This document shows, one piece after another, positions 42,319 to 51,119 of a stretch of DNA of 64,000 nt. A program made the translations under genes and the position numbers. The first letter of the stretch is position 1. Each line of letters opens with the position of its first letter. The DNA is from CAYYYG01 sp964476135 (lineage in GTDB: Bacteria > Patescibacteriota > Microgenomatia > UBA1406 > GWC2-37-13): the NCBI GenBank assembly GCA_964476135.1, contig CAYYYG010000002.1, forward strand, positions 1 to 64,000, read 5' to 3'. Below the pieces are notes generated by a model that was not told the origin of the DNA, searched no databases, and saw only the letters and a program-made list of their open reading frames with translations.

Positions 42319-43545
42319 ATGCCAAAACTACCCAAAAGAAAAACGCTGCACGTAATTGCCAAGTATTTTTATGAATCTACGAACGACGTTCAGGCGCATA
42401 TCGTGAAAACCTATAATGCATTTGATCCGGATGAGTGGAATATCACTATTCATTCAACAACCGACACGCTGACTAATAAAGACGTATTACGAAAAAGGGA
42501 AATGATCGGCGATATTCAGGTGCGTCGTTCACGCAGTAATTTTTTTGGATTCTCCCCAAAAATCCAATGGGATAAAACAGATCTGATCTGCCTTTATGGT
42601 TTTAAACTTTTTCCTCACATATTTATTTTTCTCAAAACACTTTATCTTAAAATATCGGGGCAAAAAAAATACGCTTTAATGTTTATTCCCCAGGGCGGCT
42701 ATACCCCCTATTGGAAAAGATATAGTCTTTTAAGGCGCGCTGGAAAACAAATGTATCACGCTCTTATCGGCCGTGTCTTAATTAATCTTACGACTGATGG
42801 AATACTCACCACTTCAAGCTGGGAGAGACACGAAATGATCAAGAAAGGCATTAGAGAAGAACTTATCGTAACAATTCCCGACGGAATAGAAGATGAAGCA
42901 TACGAGGATATTATCAAAAAAGCCAGTGAGCAGATAAAGTCAAAGACGCAAAGATACGGCGCCTATATATTACAACTGGGCAGAATACACCCGATCAAAA
43001 ATTTTGAAACAACAATTAAAGCATTAAGTTATCTACCAGACTCGATAAATCTTGTTATTGCCGGCCCAGTGGGCGACAAAAAATATATTCGACGACTTCA
43101 TCACTTAGTTAAAAAACTCCATCTGGAAAAGAGAGTTTATTTTCATGGAGTAATCAGGAGTTATGACAAATACTATTTATTAAAAAATGCACGGTTGCTC
43201 GTACATATACCAATGTGGGATGCTAACGGTACAGTAATTTATGAAGCTATGAGCCAGGGGTTAGTAAGCATCGTTTCTAATCAGGCCGCACCGCTTGGTA
43301 TTATTCGAGATGATGTAAATGGTTTTTTTATAAACTCACAGGACGATCTAGACCTCGGCAAAAAAATTCATCACATTCTAAACACACATAACTCAGCAAA
43401 ACTCAAAAACATAACTGCGAGGAATCTGAATATAGCACACGATCTAAAATCAAGTAGACTGCAAAAACGTTTGGAAATTTTTTACACAACTATTCTTATG
43501 AAACAAAAATACCCATACAGATTAACATCTGGTCATGCTTATTGA
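42319..43545 (+). CDS. Family 4 glycosyltransferase
   Basis: A 408-aa GT4 enzyme. The donor domain has YILQLGRIHPIKNFETTIKA, VIAGPVGDKKYI, and the glutamate motif NGTVIYEAMSQGLVSIVSNQ. The N-terminal half is less conserved and contains a membrane-facing patch (LYGFKLFPHIFIFLKTLYLK). It starts 10 bp after the double GT2 gene, with no ribosome site, so the two are likely co-transcribed. Confidence 0.9.
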   Translation: MPKLPKRKTLHVIAKYFYESTNDVQAHIVKTYNAFDPDEWNITIHSTTDTLTNKDVLRKREMIGDIQVRRSRSNFFGFSPKIQWDKTDLICLYGFKLFPHIFIFLKTLYLKISGQKKYALMFIPQGGYTPYWKRYSLLRRAGKQMYHALIGRVLINLTTDGILTTSSWERHEMIKKGIREELIVTIPDGIEDEAYEDIIKKASEQIKSKTQRYGAYILQLGRIHPIKNFETTIKALSYLPDSINLVIAGPVGDKKYIRRLHHLVKKLHLEKRVYFHGVIRSYDKYYLLKNARLLVHIPMWDANGTVIYEAMSQGLVSIVSNQAAPLGIIRDDVNGFFINSQDDLDLGKKIHHILNTHNSAKLKNITARNLNIAHDLKSSRLQKRLEIFYTTILMKQKYPYRLTSGHAY

Positions 43546-43548
43546 TTG

Positions 43549-43557
43549 TGGTATAAT
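43549..43557 (+). promoter_or_regulatory. Extended -10 promoter of the degenerate GT2 gene
   Basis: TGGTATAAT with the hexamer at 43552-43557, then 12 nt to the ATG at 43570. It overlaps the first codons of the longer TTG-start frame. Confidence 0.65.
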
Positions 43558-43569
43558 ACTTTCCTGTGT

Positions 43570-44484
43570 ATGATGTTACATAAGCAGCTATCCATCAGTG
43601 TAGTTATAGTCGCGCGTGATCACGAAGACAAGATTACATACCTCCTACGATCGGTACTCAAACAGAATTTGCATGACTACATTCTAGACAGAATAATCGT
43701 AGTTTGTGACGGGAGTTCAGATCATACGCCGGCAAAAGTCTCTAGATATGCAAATAAATATCCGCAAATCACATTTCTTTATTACGCTGATGCTTTAGGC
43801 ACCAATACAAGAATTGAGAATGTCGTTAGCACACTAACTAGCGATGTTATTCTATTAGTGGAGCCGAACATAGTACTTAAAGGCACCAACTTCATACGTG
43901 ACATACTGACAAGGTTTTATGCGGAGCGAATAGTAATGGTGATACCATCCACACAGATATCGGACGGCACGGGGATTAAAAATTACATTAACAAACAAAT
44001 CTTTTCCGTAAGAGATAAATTTGCCAGAATTACCCGTGACTCTCATTTAATATACTCACTAAATCTGGACGCTGTTGCGGTTAGAAAAAACTTCATTAAA
44101 GGCATGATTTTTCCTTCTGATATAAACAGAACTATCTACCTATATTTTTCAGCTCTTTATTCAAATAATCACGTAATACCTTGCGACTCAGCGAGCATTA
44201 TTAAAACTTACCCTGATCTGATCAACTCCCTGACAGATCTAACAAAAATCAAAGTCAGCTTTAAGCAAATTTTTGGCGACTTGGTAGAAAGAGAGGTTAA
44301 CTTATCTGTGTGGAAGAAAATATTCATCTTTTTCTCTCTGTTGACGTATAAACCTCTATCAATATTAATTTTCAATATCGTAGTTTTGGTTAATTTTATA
44401 GGTAAATTTTCAAACAATTTGCTCAGCGTCATGAAAACAACTCGTGGAAACGATATCTTAAAGAGGCGTGTACCTTCATATTGA
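43570..44484 (+). CDS. Degenerate family 2 glycosyltransferase
   Basis: A 304-aa protein with the GT2 N-terminal pattern (SISVVIVARDHEDKITYLLR and DRIIVVCDGSSDHTPAKVSR) and a C-terminal membrane helix (about 258-285). The metal-binding DxD is not there: the expected position reads SDVILLVEPNIVLKG. The later acidic motif is also weak. It may be an inactive or regulatory paralogue. I choose the ATG at 43570 (the next codon but none is also Met at 43573) over a TTG at 43546, because the TATAAT promoter lies between them. A leader of about 6 nt is predicted. Confidence 0.7.
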   Translation: MMLHKQLSISVVIVARDHEDKITYLLRSVLKQNLHDYILDRIIVVCDGSSDHTPAKVSRYANKYPQITFLYYADALGTNTRIENVVSTLTSDVILLVEPNIVLKGTNFIRDILTRFYAERIVMVIPSTQISDGTGIKNYINKQIFSVRDKFARITRDSHLIYSLNLDAVAVRKNFIKGMIFPSDINRTIYLYFSALYSNNHVIPCDSASIIKTYPDLINSLTDLTKIKVSFKQIFGDLVEREVNLSVWKKIFIFFSLLTYKPLSILIFNIVVLVNFIGKFSNNLLSVMKTTRGNDILKRRVPSY

Positions 44485-44518
44485 CTTAATTAAACTACTA
44501 CTTTTTTTCGCATTTATA

Positions 44519-44527
44519 TGGTATAAT
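44519..44527 (+). promoter_or_regulatory. Extended -10 promoter of the GT4 gene at 44565
   Basis: TGGTATAAT with the hexamer at 44522-44527; predicted leader about 31 nt, with no ribosome site. Confidence 0.65.
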
Positions 44528-44564
44528 TAAAGACTATATTTTAACCTATAGTATTAATTATAAT

Positions 44565-45803
44565 ATGAAAGCGAAGAGCATCCAACTAACAAAATTCGCA
44601 ACTTTTCTGCCCATAGCTTTTATATTAAGAATCAGCAGATTTTTTTTCAGAAACATTATTGATCTTATTTCCGTTATCTGGCCTTTGCCTAACAAATCCC
44701 CTTCTTCTTCAGGAGTAAAGTACCTTATATTTAATTGGCGCGACACCAAACACTCCTACGCCGGCGGTGCCGAACTTTACATTTATGAAATGGCACGAAG
44801 ATGGGTTAAGGAGGGCAACGAAGTTACAATTTTTTGCGGCAACGATGGTAACAATTCCAGATATGAAATAGTCGACGGAATTGAGGTTATAAGAAGAGGC
44901 GGATTTTATTTTGTATATATATGGGCATTTATATATTACATTGTTAAATTTAGAGGACGATTCGATGTAATTATAGATTGTGAAAACGGCATTCCTTTCT
45001 TTACACCTCTTTACGCTAAAGAAAAAATATATTTATTGATCCATCATGTTCATCAGGAAGTTTTTAGAAAAAGCCTGCACCCACCTTTCTCATGGTTAGC
45101 CTCCTATTTAGAAATTCAAGTTATGCCCTATGTTTATAAACATGTCCAGATTGTAACGGTATCGGAATCATCGAAGCGCGATATTCAAGAATATGGATTA
45201 TCAGATAGGCCCGCAATCGTTCTTCACAATGGAGTGGATCTTAAAAGGTTCAAGCCAGCAATAAAAACCGATAGACCAATGGTTTTATATCTTGGTAGAT
45301 TAAAATTTTACAAATCGGTGCACGTACTACTTCATGCCGCAAAGCTTGTTCTTGAAAAAATTCCCGATGCTGAATTCGTAATTGCGGGGTCAGGCGAAGA
45401 AGACGATAATTTATACAATTTAGCTCTTAAACTGGGGATTGACAAATCAGTAAAATTTCTCGGAAAAGTATCCGACGAAACAAAAATCTTACTTTACCAA
45501 AAAGCTTGGGTATTTGTTCAGCCTTCATTTATGGAAGGTTGGGGCAGTACGAATATTGAGGCAAACGCATGTGGAACTCCGGTAATAGCATCCAACGTTC
45601 CCGGACTACGCGATTCGGTTAAAAACCCTTCAAGTGGATTTCTCGTACCTTATGGACAATCGGAAGAGTTTGCTTCAAAGATATATGATTTAATCACCGA
45701 CGAAAAACTTAGAGATTACATGTCCCAGAAGTCGGTGGAATGGGCACAAAATTTTGAATGGGACAAAACAGCCCATGAAGGTTTAAGCATTTTTTCCAAA
45801 TAG
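44565..45803 (+). CDS. Family 4 glycosyltransferase with N-terminal membrane extension
   Basis: A 412-aa GT4 enzyme. The donor domain is typical: MVLYLGRLKFYKSVHVLLHA, EFVIAGSGEEDDN, and the glutamate motif FMEGWGSTNIEANACGTPV. The acceptor domain begins only at about residue 52 (KYLIFNWRDTKHSYAGGAEL). Ahead of it is a basic, hydrophobic stretch (about 8-45), which probably binds the membrane. The family is close to bacterial mannosyl- or glucosyl-transferases acting on lipid acceptors. Last GT4 of the plus arm. Confidence 0.88.
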   Translation: MKAKSIQLTKFATFLPIAFILRISRFFFRNIIDLISVIWPLPNKSPSSSGVKYLIFNWRDTKHSYAGGAELYIYEMARRWVKEGNEVTIFCGNDGNNSRYEIVDGIEVIRRGGFYFVYIWAFIYYIVKFRGRFDVIIDCENGIPFFTPLYAKEKIYLLIHHVHQEVFRKSLHPPFSWLASYLEIQVMPYVYKHVQIVTVSESSKRDIQEYGLSDRPAIVLHNGVDLKRFKPAIKTDRPMVLYLGRLKFYKSVHVLLHAAKLVLEKIPDAEFVIAGSGEEDDNLYNLALKLGIDKSVKFLGKVSDETKILLYQKAWVFVQPSFMEGWGSTNIEANACGTPVIASNVPGLRDSVKNPSSGFLVPYGQSEEFASKIYDLITDEKLRDYMSQKSVEWAQNFEWDKTAHEGLSIFSK

Positions 45804-45878
45804 CCTAACAACTTCTAAAAAAATCATCTAAACTAAAATATCAATAAATAAAAATAAACCTATAATATTTCGATTATA

Positions 45879-45887
45879 TGATATAAT
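45879..45887 (+). promoter_or_regulatory. Extended -10 promoter, leaderless start of the gene at 45894
   Basis: TGATATAAT with the hexamer at 45882-45887 and 6 nt to the ATG at 45894. Transcription would begin on the A of the ATG. Confidence 0.7.
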
Positions 45888-45893
45888 AAGACT

Positions 45894-47435
45894 ATGAAAG
45901 ACATATTAGTAAGTATTGTGATATTCTTGATCGGGATCCTTTTGTACGCTGCTACTCTAAGAGCAGTACCAGGAAATCCTACCGGTAATATGGTAAAAAA
46001 CAATCTCGATCAGGCGACAAAACCGCTTGAGTTATCGCCAGAAAGAGGAAGGTATCTGCTGGTTATGTCACTTGCCGAAAACGGTTCATTCTCCTTAAAT
46101 CAGACGCTTGCGGATGCTGCTTATCCAGATATCGGATGGTATCAAGGTAAATTCTATATATTTTTCGCACCCGGCATATCGGTATTAGCACTCCCGATGT
46201 ATCTCGTCGGTAAGCCATACGGACTCGCACAGGCCGCCTCTTTTTTCACCATTTCAATAATTTCAGCCATTACCCTGATTTTTTTGTATAAAATATCCCG
46301 GGATATTTTTAAGTTACCTGTATGGGCATCATTATTATCCCCCTTGATCTTTGGTTTCGCCTCTACCTCTTGGAGCTATGCGATAACTTTATATCAGCAT
46401 CATGTAACTACGTTCTGCATAATATCTTCTATTTATGCCGCTTGGAAATATAAAAATGGCAATGCTTGGTCATGGATCTGGGCGGCATTTATTTGGCTTA
46501 ATCTTTCCGTTGCCATCGCAATCGACTATCCGAATGTGATACTGATGGCACCTGTAATGCTATATTTCCTACATTCCTCTTTCAAAATTAGTAAAAATGA
46601 AGGTAATTACACCGCAAAATGGAGACTGTCATATATTGCGACATCAATTATTTTTGTTTGCTATGTATTTGTACAGGCATACTTTAACTACACGCATTTT
46701 GGCGGTGTGACGAGGGTAAGCAATACTATAGCTTCATATAAGGCAATAATCGAAAATAAAACCTTAAAAAACGTTGACACAGAAGAAGCAAATCGCGCTG
46801 CCGATAATGATCGCAGCGCATCTGGTTTTTTTAATGAATATGCAATACCAACCGGATTTACGATTCTAACACTGGGACTGGATCGTGGCATTTTTCTATA
46901 CTCTCCCATATATATACTTGCTCTATTTGGCATCTGGATTGCGGTCAAAAAAATGAATGCGGAAATCGCTGCGCTTCTTGGCGTTACATTCGCAAATTTC
47001 TTCCTTTATAGCAGCTGGGGTGATCCATGGGGAGGCTGGGCCTTCGGACCAAGGTACTTAATACCGTCTATGGCAACACTCTCGATCTTTGTTGGTTTAT
47101 GGGTATCCAGGAACAAATTTATGTTCTTTCGAAGAACAGGAGCGTTTGTCTTAATTGCATATTCCACCGCAGTAGCTTTACTTGGCGCCCTCACGACAAA
47201 TGCAGTTCCACCTAAAGTTGAGGCGGATTTTCTTAAGAGCAAGTATAACTTTCTTATGAATCTCGACTTTATGCTGCATAACAGAAGCGGCAGTTTTATT
47301 TATAATACAAACTTCGCGGATCATATTTCGGTTTCAGAGTATTTCTTTATGATATTTACATTTATTATGTCAGTCACATATATAGTGCTTTTTTTGATTC
47401 CTTTTATTAAATCGATTAAAAACCCTAATACATGA
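45894..47435 (+). CDS. Polytopic membrane protein, possible GT-C glycosyltransferase
   Basis: A 513-aa protein with about ten to eleven membrane helices. The first outer loop is long and has charged and aromatic residues (LELSPERGRYLLVMSLAENG, ADAAYPDIGWYQGKFYIFFA), like GT-C enzymes that take sugar from a lipid phosphate. The C-terminal loop has SSWGDPWGGWAFGPRYLIPS, a pattern often seen in such proteins. I do not see a sure DxD/E motif. The last 4 nt overlap the next gene (ATGA), whose product is a clearer GT-C protein. Confidence 0.6.
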   Translation: MKDILVSIVIFLIGILLYAATLRAVPGNPTGNMVKNNLDQATKPLELSPERGRYLLVMSLAENGSFSLNQTLADAAYPDIGWYQGKFYIFFAPGISVLALPMYLVGKPYGLAQAASFFTISIISAITLIFLYKISRDIFKLPVWASLLSPLIFGFASTSWSYAITLYQHHVTTFCIISSIYAAWKYKNGNAWSWIWAAFIWLNLSVAIAIDYPNVILMAPVMLYFLHSSFKISKNEGNYTAKWRLSYIATSIIFVCYVFVQAYFNYTHFGGVTRVSNTIASYKAIIENKTLKNVDTEEANRAADNDRSASGFFNEYAIPTGFTILTLGLDRGIFLYSPIYILALFGIWIAVKKMNAEIAALLGVTFANFFLYSSWGDPWGGWAFGPRYLIPSMATLSIFVGLWVSRNKFMFFRRTGAFVLIAYSTAVALLGALTTNAVPPKVEADFLKSKYNFLMNLDFMLHNRSGSFIYNTNFADHISVSEYFFMIFTFIMSVTYIVLFLIPFIKSIKNPNT

Positions 47436-49045
47436 CATTAAGTCTATCGATATCCAAGAAAACGCTTAGTTCAATAAAAAAGTGGTCAGAAACGGCGCCA
47501 TGGATGTTTTTTGTTGTGATGTTAGCAATCGAGGCGGCCATACTGTCTTCTGTAACAGCTTATTTTTATGATGTGATTGTGGCTTATGGAGACTCCGAGT
47601 CTCACCTTAACATTTCAAAACGTGTCGTTACCAGCCTGACACCAGGATTAGCACAACTCGGAGGTATATGGTTACCATTGCCGCATTTACTCATGATGCC
47701 GTTCGTCTGGAATGATTTTCTTTGGTACACAGGCATTGCCGGATCAATTGTGTCAGGAATGGCGTTTGTTGTAAGCGCGATTTACCTGTATAAGTTTGCC
47801 TACTTGATAACGAAAAATAAACTAGCGTCTTTTGTAGCTTTTCTTGCATTCGCTTCAAATCCGAATATATTATATATTCAGGCGACCCCGATGACTGAAA
47901 TGTTGCTTATAGCTTTTTTCATCCTGTCATCTTATTATTTCACATGTTTTTTAATAGATCGAAACGATTTTAAAGGTCTTATGCTCGCGGCGATCTTTGG
48001 TTTTTGCGCGTCGCTATCACGCTATGACGGTTGGTTCTTGGTTCTTTTTGAAAGTATGGTGATAATCCTCAGATATTTACCGCTTGAGAAAAAAAAATAT
48101 CACGAAATGGAGGGAAAACTCATAATATTTTCTACACTTGCCCTTATAGGTATCGCACTATGGCTTTTCTGGGATTACCTTATTCTTGGAGACCCTTTCT
48201 ATTTTACCAACAGTCAGTTTTCGGCAAAATCTCAGCAATCCGCATGGTTAGCTCGCGGAGAGCTACCAGCTTATCATAATCCGTTAGTTGCATTTATTTA
48301 CTACTTCGCAACTAGCATGAGTAATTCAGGAATACTTATATTCTTAGCATCGTTCATAGGGCTATATAAGTACATTTTCGAAAAACGCAGCTATACGCGT
48401 TTTCTTATCCTCATCATCCTCCTGGTACCATTTGTCTTTTATGTTTTTACTATGTACGTAGGGCAGTCGGTTATTTTTATACCCAGCATTACACCAACTA
48501 CATTTGAATGGACACTTTTTAACGTGCGCTATGGACTGATGATGGTCCCTGTAGTAGCATTTTTCTTTGCCTTTGCCTTTTACAAATCCGATATAGCAAT
48601 GCGTGTGTTTCTTATAGTGCTATTGTTTACCCAGTTTGGGCTTTACACGGTAGGATTCTCAAAAGTAGTGACTCTGGCAGACGGCACAGAGGGACTTTCA
48701 AGACAAAAAAAGGACTTTGCCGAGGTTTGGCTTACTGATAACTATGACGATGGGTATGTGCTAATTGACGACTATGCTCGTTCAATCAGTATAACGAGAA
48801 CACGCATACCAATGCAAAACATCATTTATCTAGGTAATAAACCTTACTTTGAACTGGCGCTCAGACATCCGGAAAAATATGCAAAATGGGTCATAATGCA
48901 GAGAGATGATATTATCTGGAGATCTATATATGACGTCAAACAAAGACAGGATGATCTTTATAAACACTATGAAAAAGCATATACGTCACCGACCACACTC
49001 ATCTTCAAGCGAATGGATCAATATGATACGGATTTTCGACCATAA
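47432..49045 (+). CDS. GT-C/PMT-like membrane glycosyltransferase
   Basis: A 537-aa protein with about eleven to thirteen membrane helices in the pattern of the GT39/ArnT-like GT-C fold. The first outer loop has the acidic motif AYGDSESHLNISKRV (Asp54, Glu56), the expected catalytic place. A soluble C-terminal part (about 440-537) has YVLIDDYARSISITR. It would use a polyprenyl-phosphate sugar as donor; the DPM1-like domain at 40134 could supply this. Translationally coupled to the gene before it. Confidence 0.75.
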   Translation: MTLSLSISKKTLSSIKKWSETAPWMFFVVMLAIEAAILSSVTAYFYDVIVAYGDSESHLNISKRVVTSLTPGLAQLGGIWLPLPHLLMMPFVWNDFLWYTGIAGSIVSGMAFVVSAIYLYKFAYLITKNKLASFVAFLAFASNPNILYIQATPMTEMLLIAFFILSSYYFTCFLIDRNDFKGLMLAAIFGFCASLSRYDGWFLVLFESMVIILRYLPLEKKKYHEMEGKLIIFSTLALIGIALWLFWDYLILGDPFYFTNSQFSAKSQQSAWLARGELPAYHNPLVAFIYYFATSMSNSGILIFLASFIGLYKYIFEKRSYTRFLILIILLVPFVFYVFTMYVGQSVIFIPSITPTTFEWTLFNVRYGLMMVPVVAFFFAFAFYKSDIAMRVFLIVLLFTQFGLYTVGFSKVVTLADGTEGLSRQKKDFAEVWLTDNYDDGYVLIDDYARSISITRTRIPMQNIIYLGNKPYFELALRHPEKYAKWVIMQRDDIIWRSIYDVKQRQDDLYKHYEKAYTSPTTLIFKRMDQYDTDFRP

Positions 49046-49060
49046 ATACAGCCATAATAC

Positions 49061-49069
49061 TGATATAAT
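49061..49069 (+). promoter_or_regulatory. Extended -10 promoter of the glycoside-hydrolase-like gene
   Basis: TGATATAAT with the hexamer at 49064-49069; leader about 42 nt, with no ribosome site. It is one of the longer leaders in the window. Confidence 0.6.
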
Positions 49070-49117
49070 GTATTATCGTTTATAGTCAAAATTTCAATTC
49101 AAATCTAACATCCCCTC

Positions 49118-50350
49118 ATGAATTTAAGATATATACCCGTATTGGTTTTGTTCACACTCATCCTAAGTCCTTCTCTATACGCTGCCGAAAGATTTTTCGA
49201 AATACAGGCGATTGACACAATGAAGGAATCGCGTGATCTTGCTAGAGAAAAACTTAAAGATATAGAATACGAAAGTAAAATCGAAATCCAGATAAAAAAA
49301 ATCGCTGATACAGGAGCGACACACATCGCGATCGGAACACCATATGATCAGGAGTTTACACCATTCCTGAAAAAATGGGTAGTCGCAGCTCGTAAAAACG
49401 GTCTAAAAGTATGGTTTCGTGGCAACCTCGCAGGTTGGGAAGAATGGTTTGATTATCCTAAAATATCCAGGCAGACACACATAGAACAAACAGTGAACTT
49501 TATTAAAAACAATAAAGATTTATTCGAAAATGGCGATATTTTCGTTTCCTGCCCTGAATGCGAAAACGGAGGTCCGGGTGATCCGAGGATGAACGGTGAC
49601 GTTGATGGTCATAGAAAATTTTTGATTGAAGAACATGAGGTCGTCAGCAAAACATTCAAAGAGATGAGGCTAGATATCAACACCAGTCTTCATTCGATGA
49701 ATGGCGATGTTGCTAAGTTGGTAATGAATAAAGAAACCACAAAATCGCTTGGAGGCGTAGTAACCATCGATCATTATGTTGAGAGCCCGGAGACCTTAAA
49801 TCAGGACATAAATGAAATCGCCGAGTCTTCAGGTGGCAAAATCGTTCTCGGTGAAATCGGAGCACCCATACTCGATATACATGGTGAATTCAAGGAAAAT
49901 GAGCAAGCTGAATGGATCAGAAATACTTTCGATTATTTGATTAAAAATCATAACGTGATCGGTCTGAATTACTGGGTCAACAAGGGTGGATCCACACATT
50001 TGTGGAACGACGACGATACCGCACGCGAAGCAGTTGATGTTATCACTTATTATTTTAAGCCCAAGGTTGTTTATGGTACTATAAGTGATGATATCAAACT
50101 CCGATTAAGGCAAGTCGAAATCGAAAGCAGCTATCGTAAAATAATATCTGACAACGGAGTATACACCATCCCAGTTTTAGATGATGAAAAAATAATATTT
50201 AGGAAGAACGAATACAAAGAGGTGACTAAATCGATCGATCATAGCTTAAAAATGGGTAGAAACAAGATAGATATCGTCATGTACCCAGAGAATCCTTCAC
50301 TGTTCTACATGATATTAAAAAGAATCAAGCAATGGACAGGAAAAATCTGA
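49118..50350 (+). CDS. Secreted glycoside-hydrolase-like TIM-barrel protein
   Basis: A 410-aa protein with a signal peptide (about 1-22, cut near LYAAE) and a clan GH-A-like (beta/alpha)8 barrel over about 25-320. Expected catalytic glutamates are visible after strand 4 (SCPECENGG, Glu149) and strand 7 (IVLGEIGAP, Glu246), and GLNYWVNKG closes the barrel. A C-terminal beta-rich part (about 320-410) follows. Closing a glycan operon with a secreted hydrolase fits a trimming role, as in other exopolysaccharide loci. The substrate is unknown. Its stop is 3 bp from the convergent tRNA-Val. Confidence 0.72.
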   Translation: MNLRYIPVLVLFTLILSPSLYAAERFFEIQAIDTMKESRDLAREKLKDIEYESKIEIQIKKIADTGATHIAIGTPYDQEFTPFLKKWVVAARKNGLKVWFRGNLAGWEEWFDYPKISRQTHIEQTVNFIKNNKDLFENGDIFVSCPECENGGPGDPRMNGDVDGHRKFLIEEHEVVSKTFKEMRLDINTSLHSMNGDVAKLVMNKETTKSLGGVVTIDHYVESPETLNQDINEIAESSGGKIVLGEIGAPILDIHGEFKENEQAEWIRNTFDYLIKNHNVIGLNYWVNKGGSTHLWNDDDTAREAVDVITYYFKPKVVYGTISDDIKLRLRQVEIESSYRKIISDNGVYTIPVLDDEKIIFRKNEYKEVTKSIDHSLKMGRNKIDIVMYPENPSLFYMILKRIKQWTGKI

Positions 50351-50353
50351 ATG

Positions 50354-50427
50354 TGCGCACGCCTGGACTTGAACCAGGGACCTTTGCAATGTGAATGCAA
50401 CGCTCTAGCCAACTGAGCTACGCGCGC
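50354..50427 (-). tRNA. tRNA-Val (anticodon CAC)
   Basis: A 74-nt cloverleaf on the minus strand with acceptor arms GCGCGCG and CGTGCGC (one G-T pair), discriminator A, and anticodon loop TTCACAT (CAC, Val) on the stem TTGCA/TGCAA. The T arm has CTGGTTCAAGTCCAG. CCA is not encoded. Confidence 0.96.
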
Positions 50428-50435
50428 TTCTGGTA

Positions 50436-50444
50436 ATTATACCA
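50436..50444 (-). promoter_or_regulatory. Extended -10 promoter of tRNA-Val
   Basis: TGGTATAAT on the minus strand (hexamer 50436-50441); predicted start about 50429, two bases before the tRNA. Confidence 0.75.
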
Positions 50445-50455
50445 CTTTTCTCATA

Positions 50456-50484
50456 TTGTTTTTTTTATCTTTTTTCTCTAAAAT
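50456..50484 (+). promoter_or_regulatory. Promoter of lepB, near-leaderless
   Basis: TTGTTT (50456-50461), a 17-bp spacer and TAAAAT (50479-50484), then 8 nt to the ATG at 50493. Confidence 0.6.
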
Positions 50485-50492
50485 GAAGTCTT

Positions 50493-51119
50493 ATGAACCT
50501 TGTAAAAAAAATTATCGAGTTTGTAATGGACATACTTGAGACAGTCGTGTTCGTGGGTTCGTTATTTATAGTCATATACCTCTTTATACTTCAACCAAAC
50601 CAAATTAAAGGCGCTTCAATGGAACCGACGTTTGAATCAGGCGATTATATTTTCACCAGTAAAATCACCTACAGGTTCCGCCATCCTGAACGTGGCGACA
50701 TAGTGGTATTTCGCTCACCCAGAAACCAAGATATCGAATTCATAAAGCGAATTATTGGACTGCCAGGAGATATTGTGATGGTTCGCAATCAGGAAGTATA
50801 TGTTAACGACAATATGTTATCTGAACCTTATATTTCATCAAAAACTCCACTGTGGGAGGGTGGATTTATTAAGGAAGGCACTCCATATTTAGTTCCGGAT
50901 GGGGAAATATTTGTTATGGGGGATAACCGCCCAAGATCTTCTGATTCCAGAGAATTTGGTTCCATTCCAGTAGAGACCGTCATCGGACAAGTATTTTACA
51001 GGTACTTTCCTACTCCAAAAATGGGGGCACTAAAAAATCCATTTCCCGAATCCTTACGAAGCTTATTAAATACTTTTAACCCTTCATTTTCTGCAGTATT
51101 GAGAGCAGTGCGGGCGTAG
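50493..51119 (+). CDS. lepB: Signal peptidase I
   Basis: Cleaves signal peptides of exported proteins. It is 208 aa with one N-terminal membrane helix (about 14-33), the catalytic Ser42 in KGASMEPTF and the general base Lys85 in IEFIKRIIGLPGD. The box GDNRPRSSDSREFG is present. It is a single-helix, Gram-positive-like form. The last 44 bp overlap the end of the convergent ParB-HTH gene. Confidence 0.96.
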   Translation: MNLVKKIIEFVMDILETVVFVGSLFIVIYLFILQPNQIKGASMEPTFESGDYIFTSKITYRFRHPERGDIVVFRSPRNQDIEFIKRIIGLPGDIVMVRNQEVYVNDNMLSEPYISSKTPLWEGGFIKEGTPYLVPDGEIFVMGDNRPRSSDSREFGSIPVETVIGQVFYRYFPTPKMGALKNPFPESLRSLLNTFNPSFSAVLRAVRA

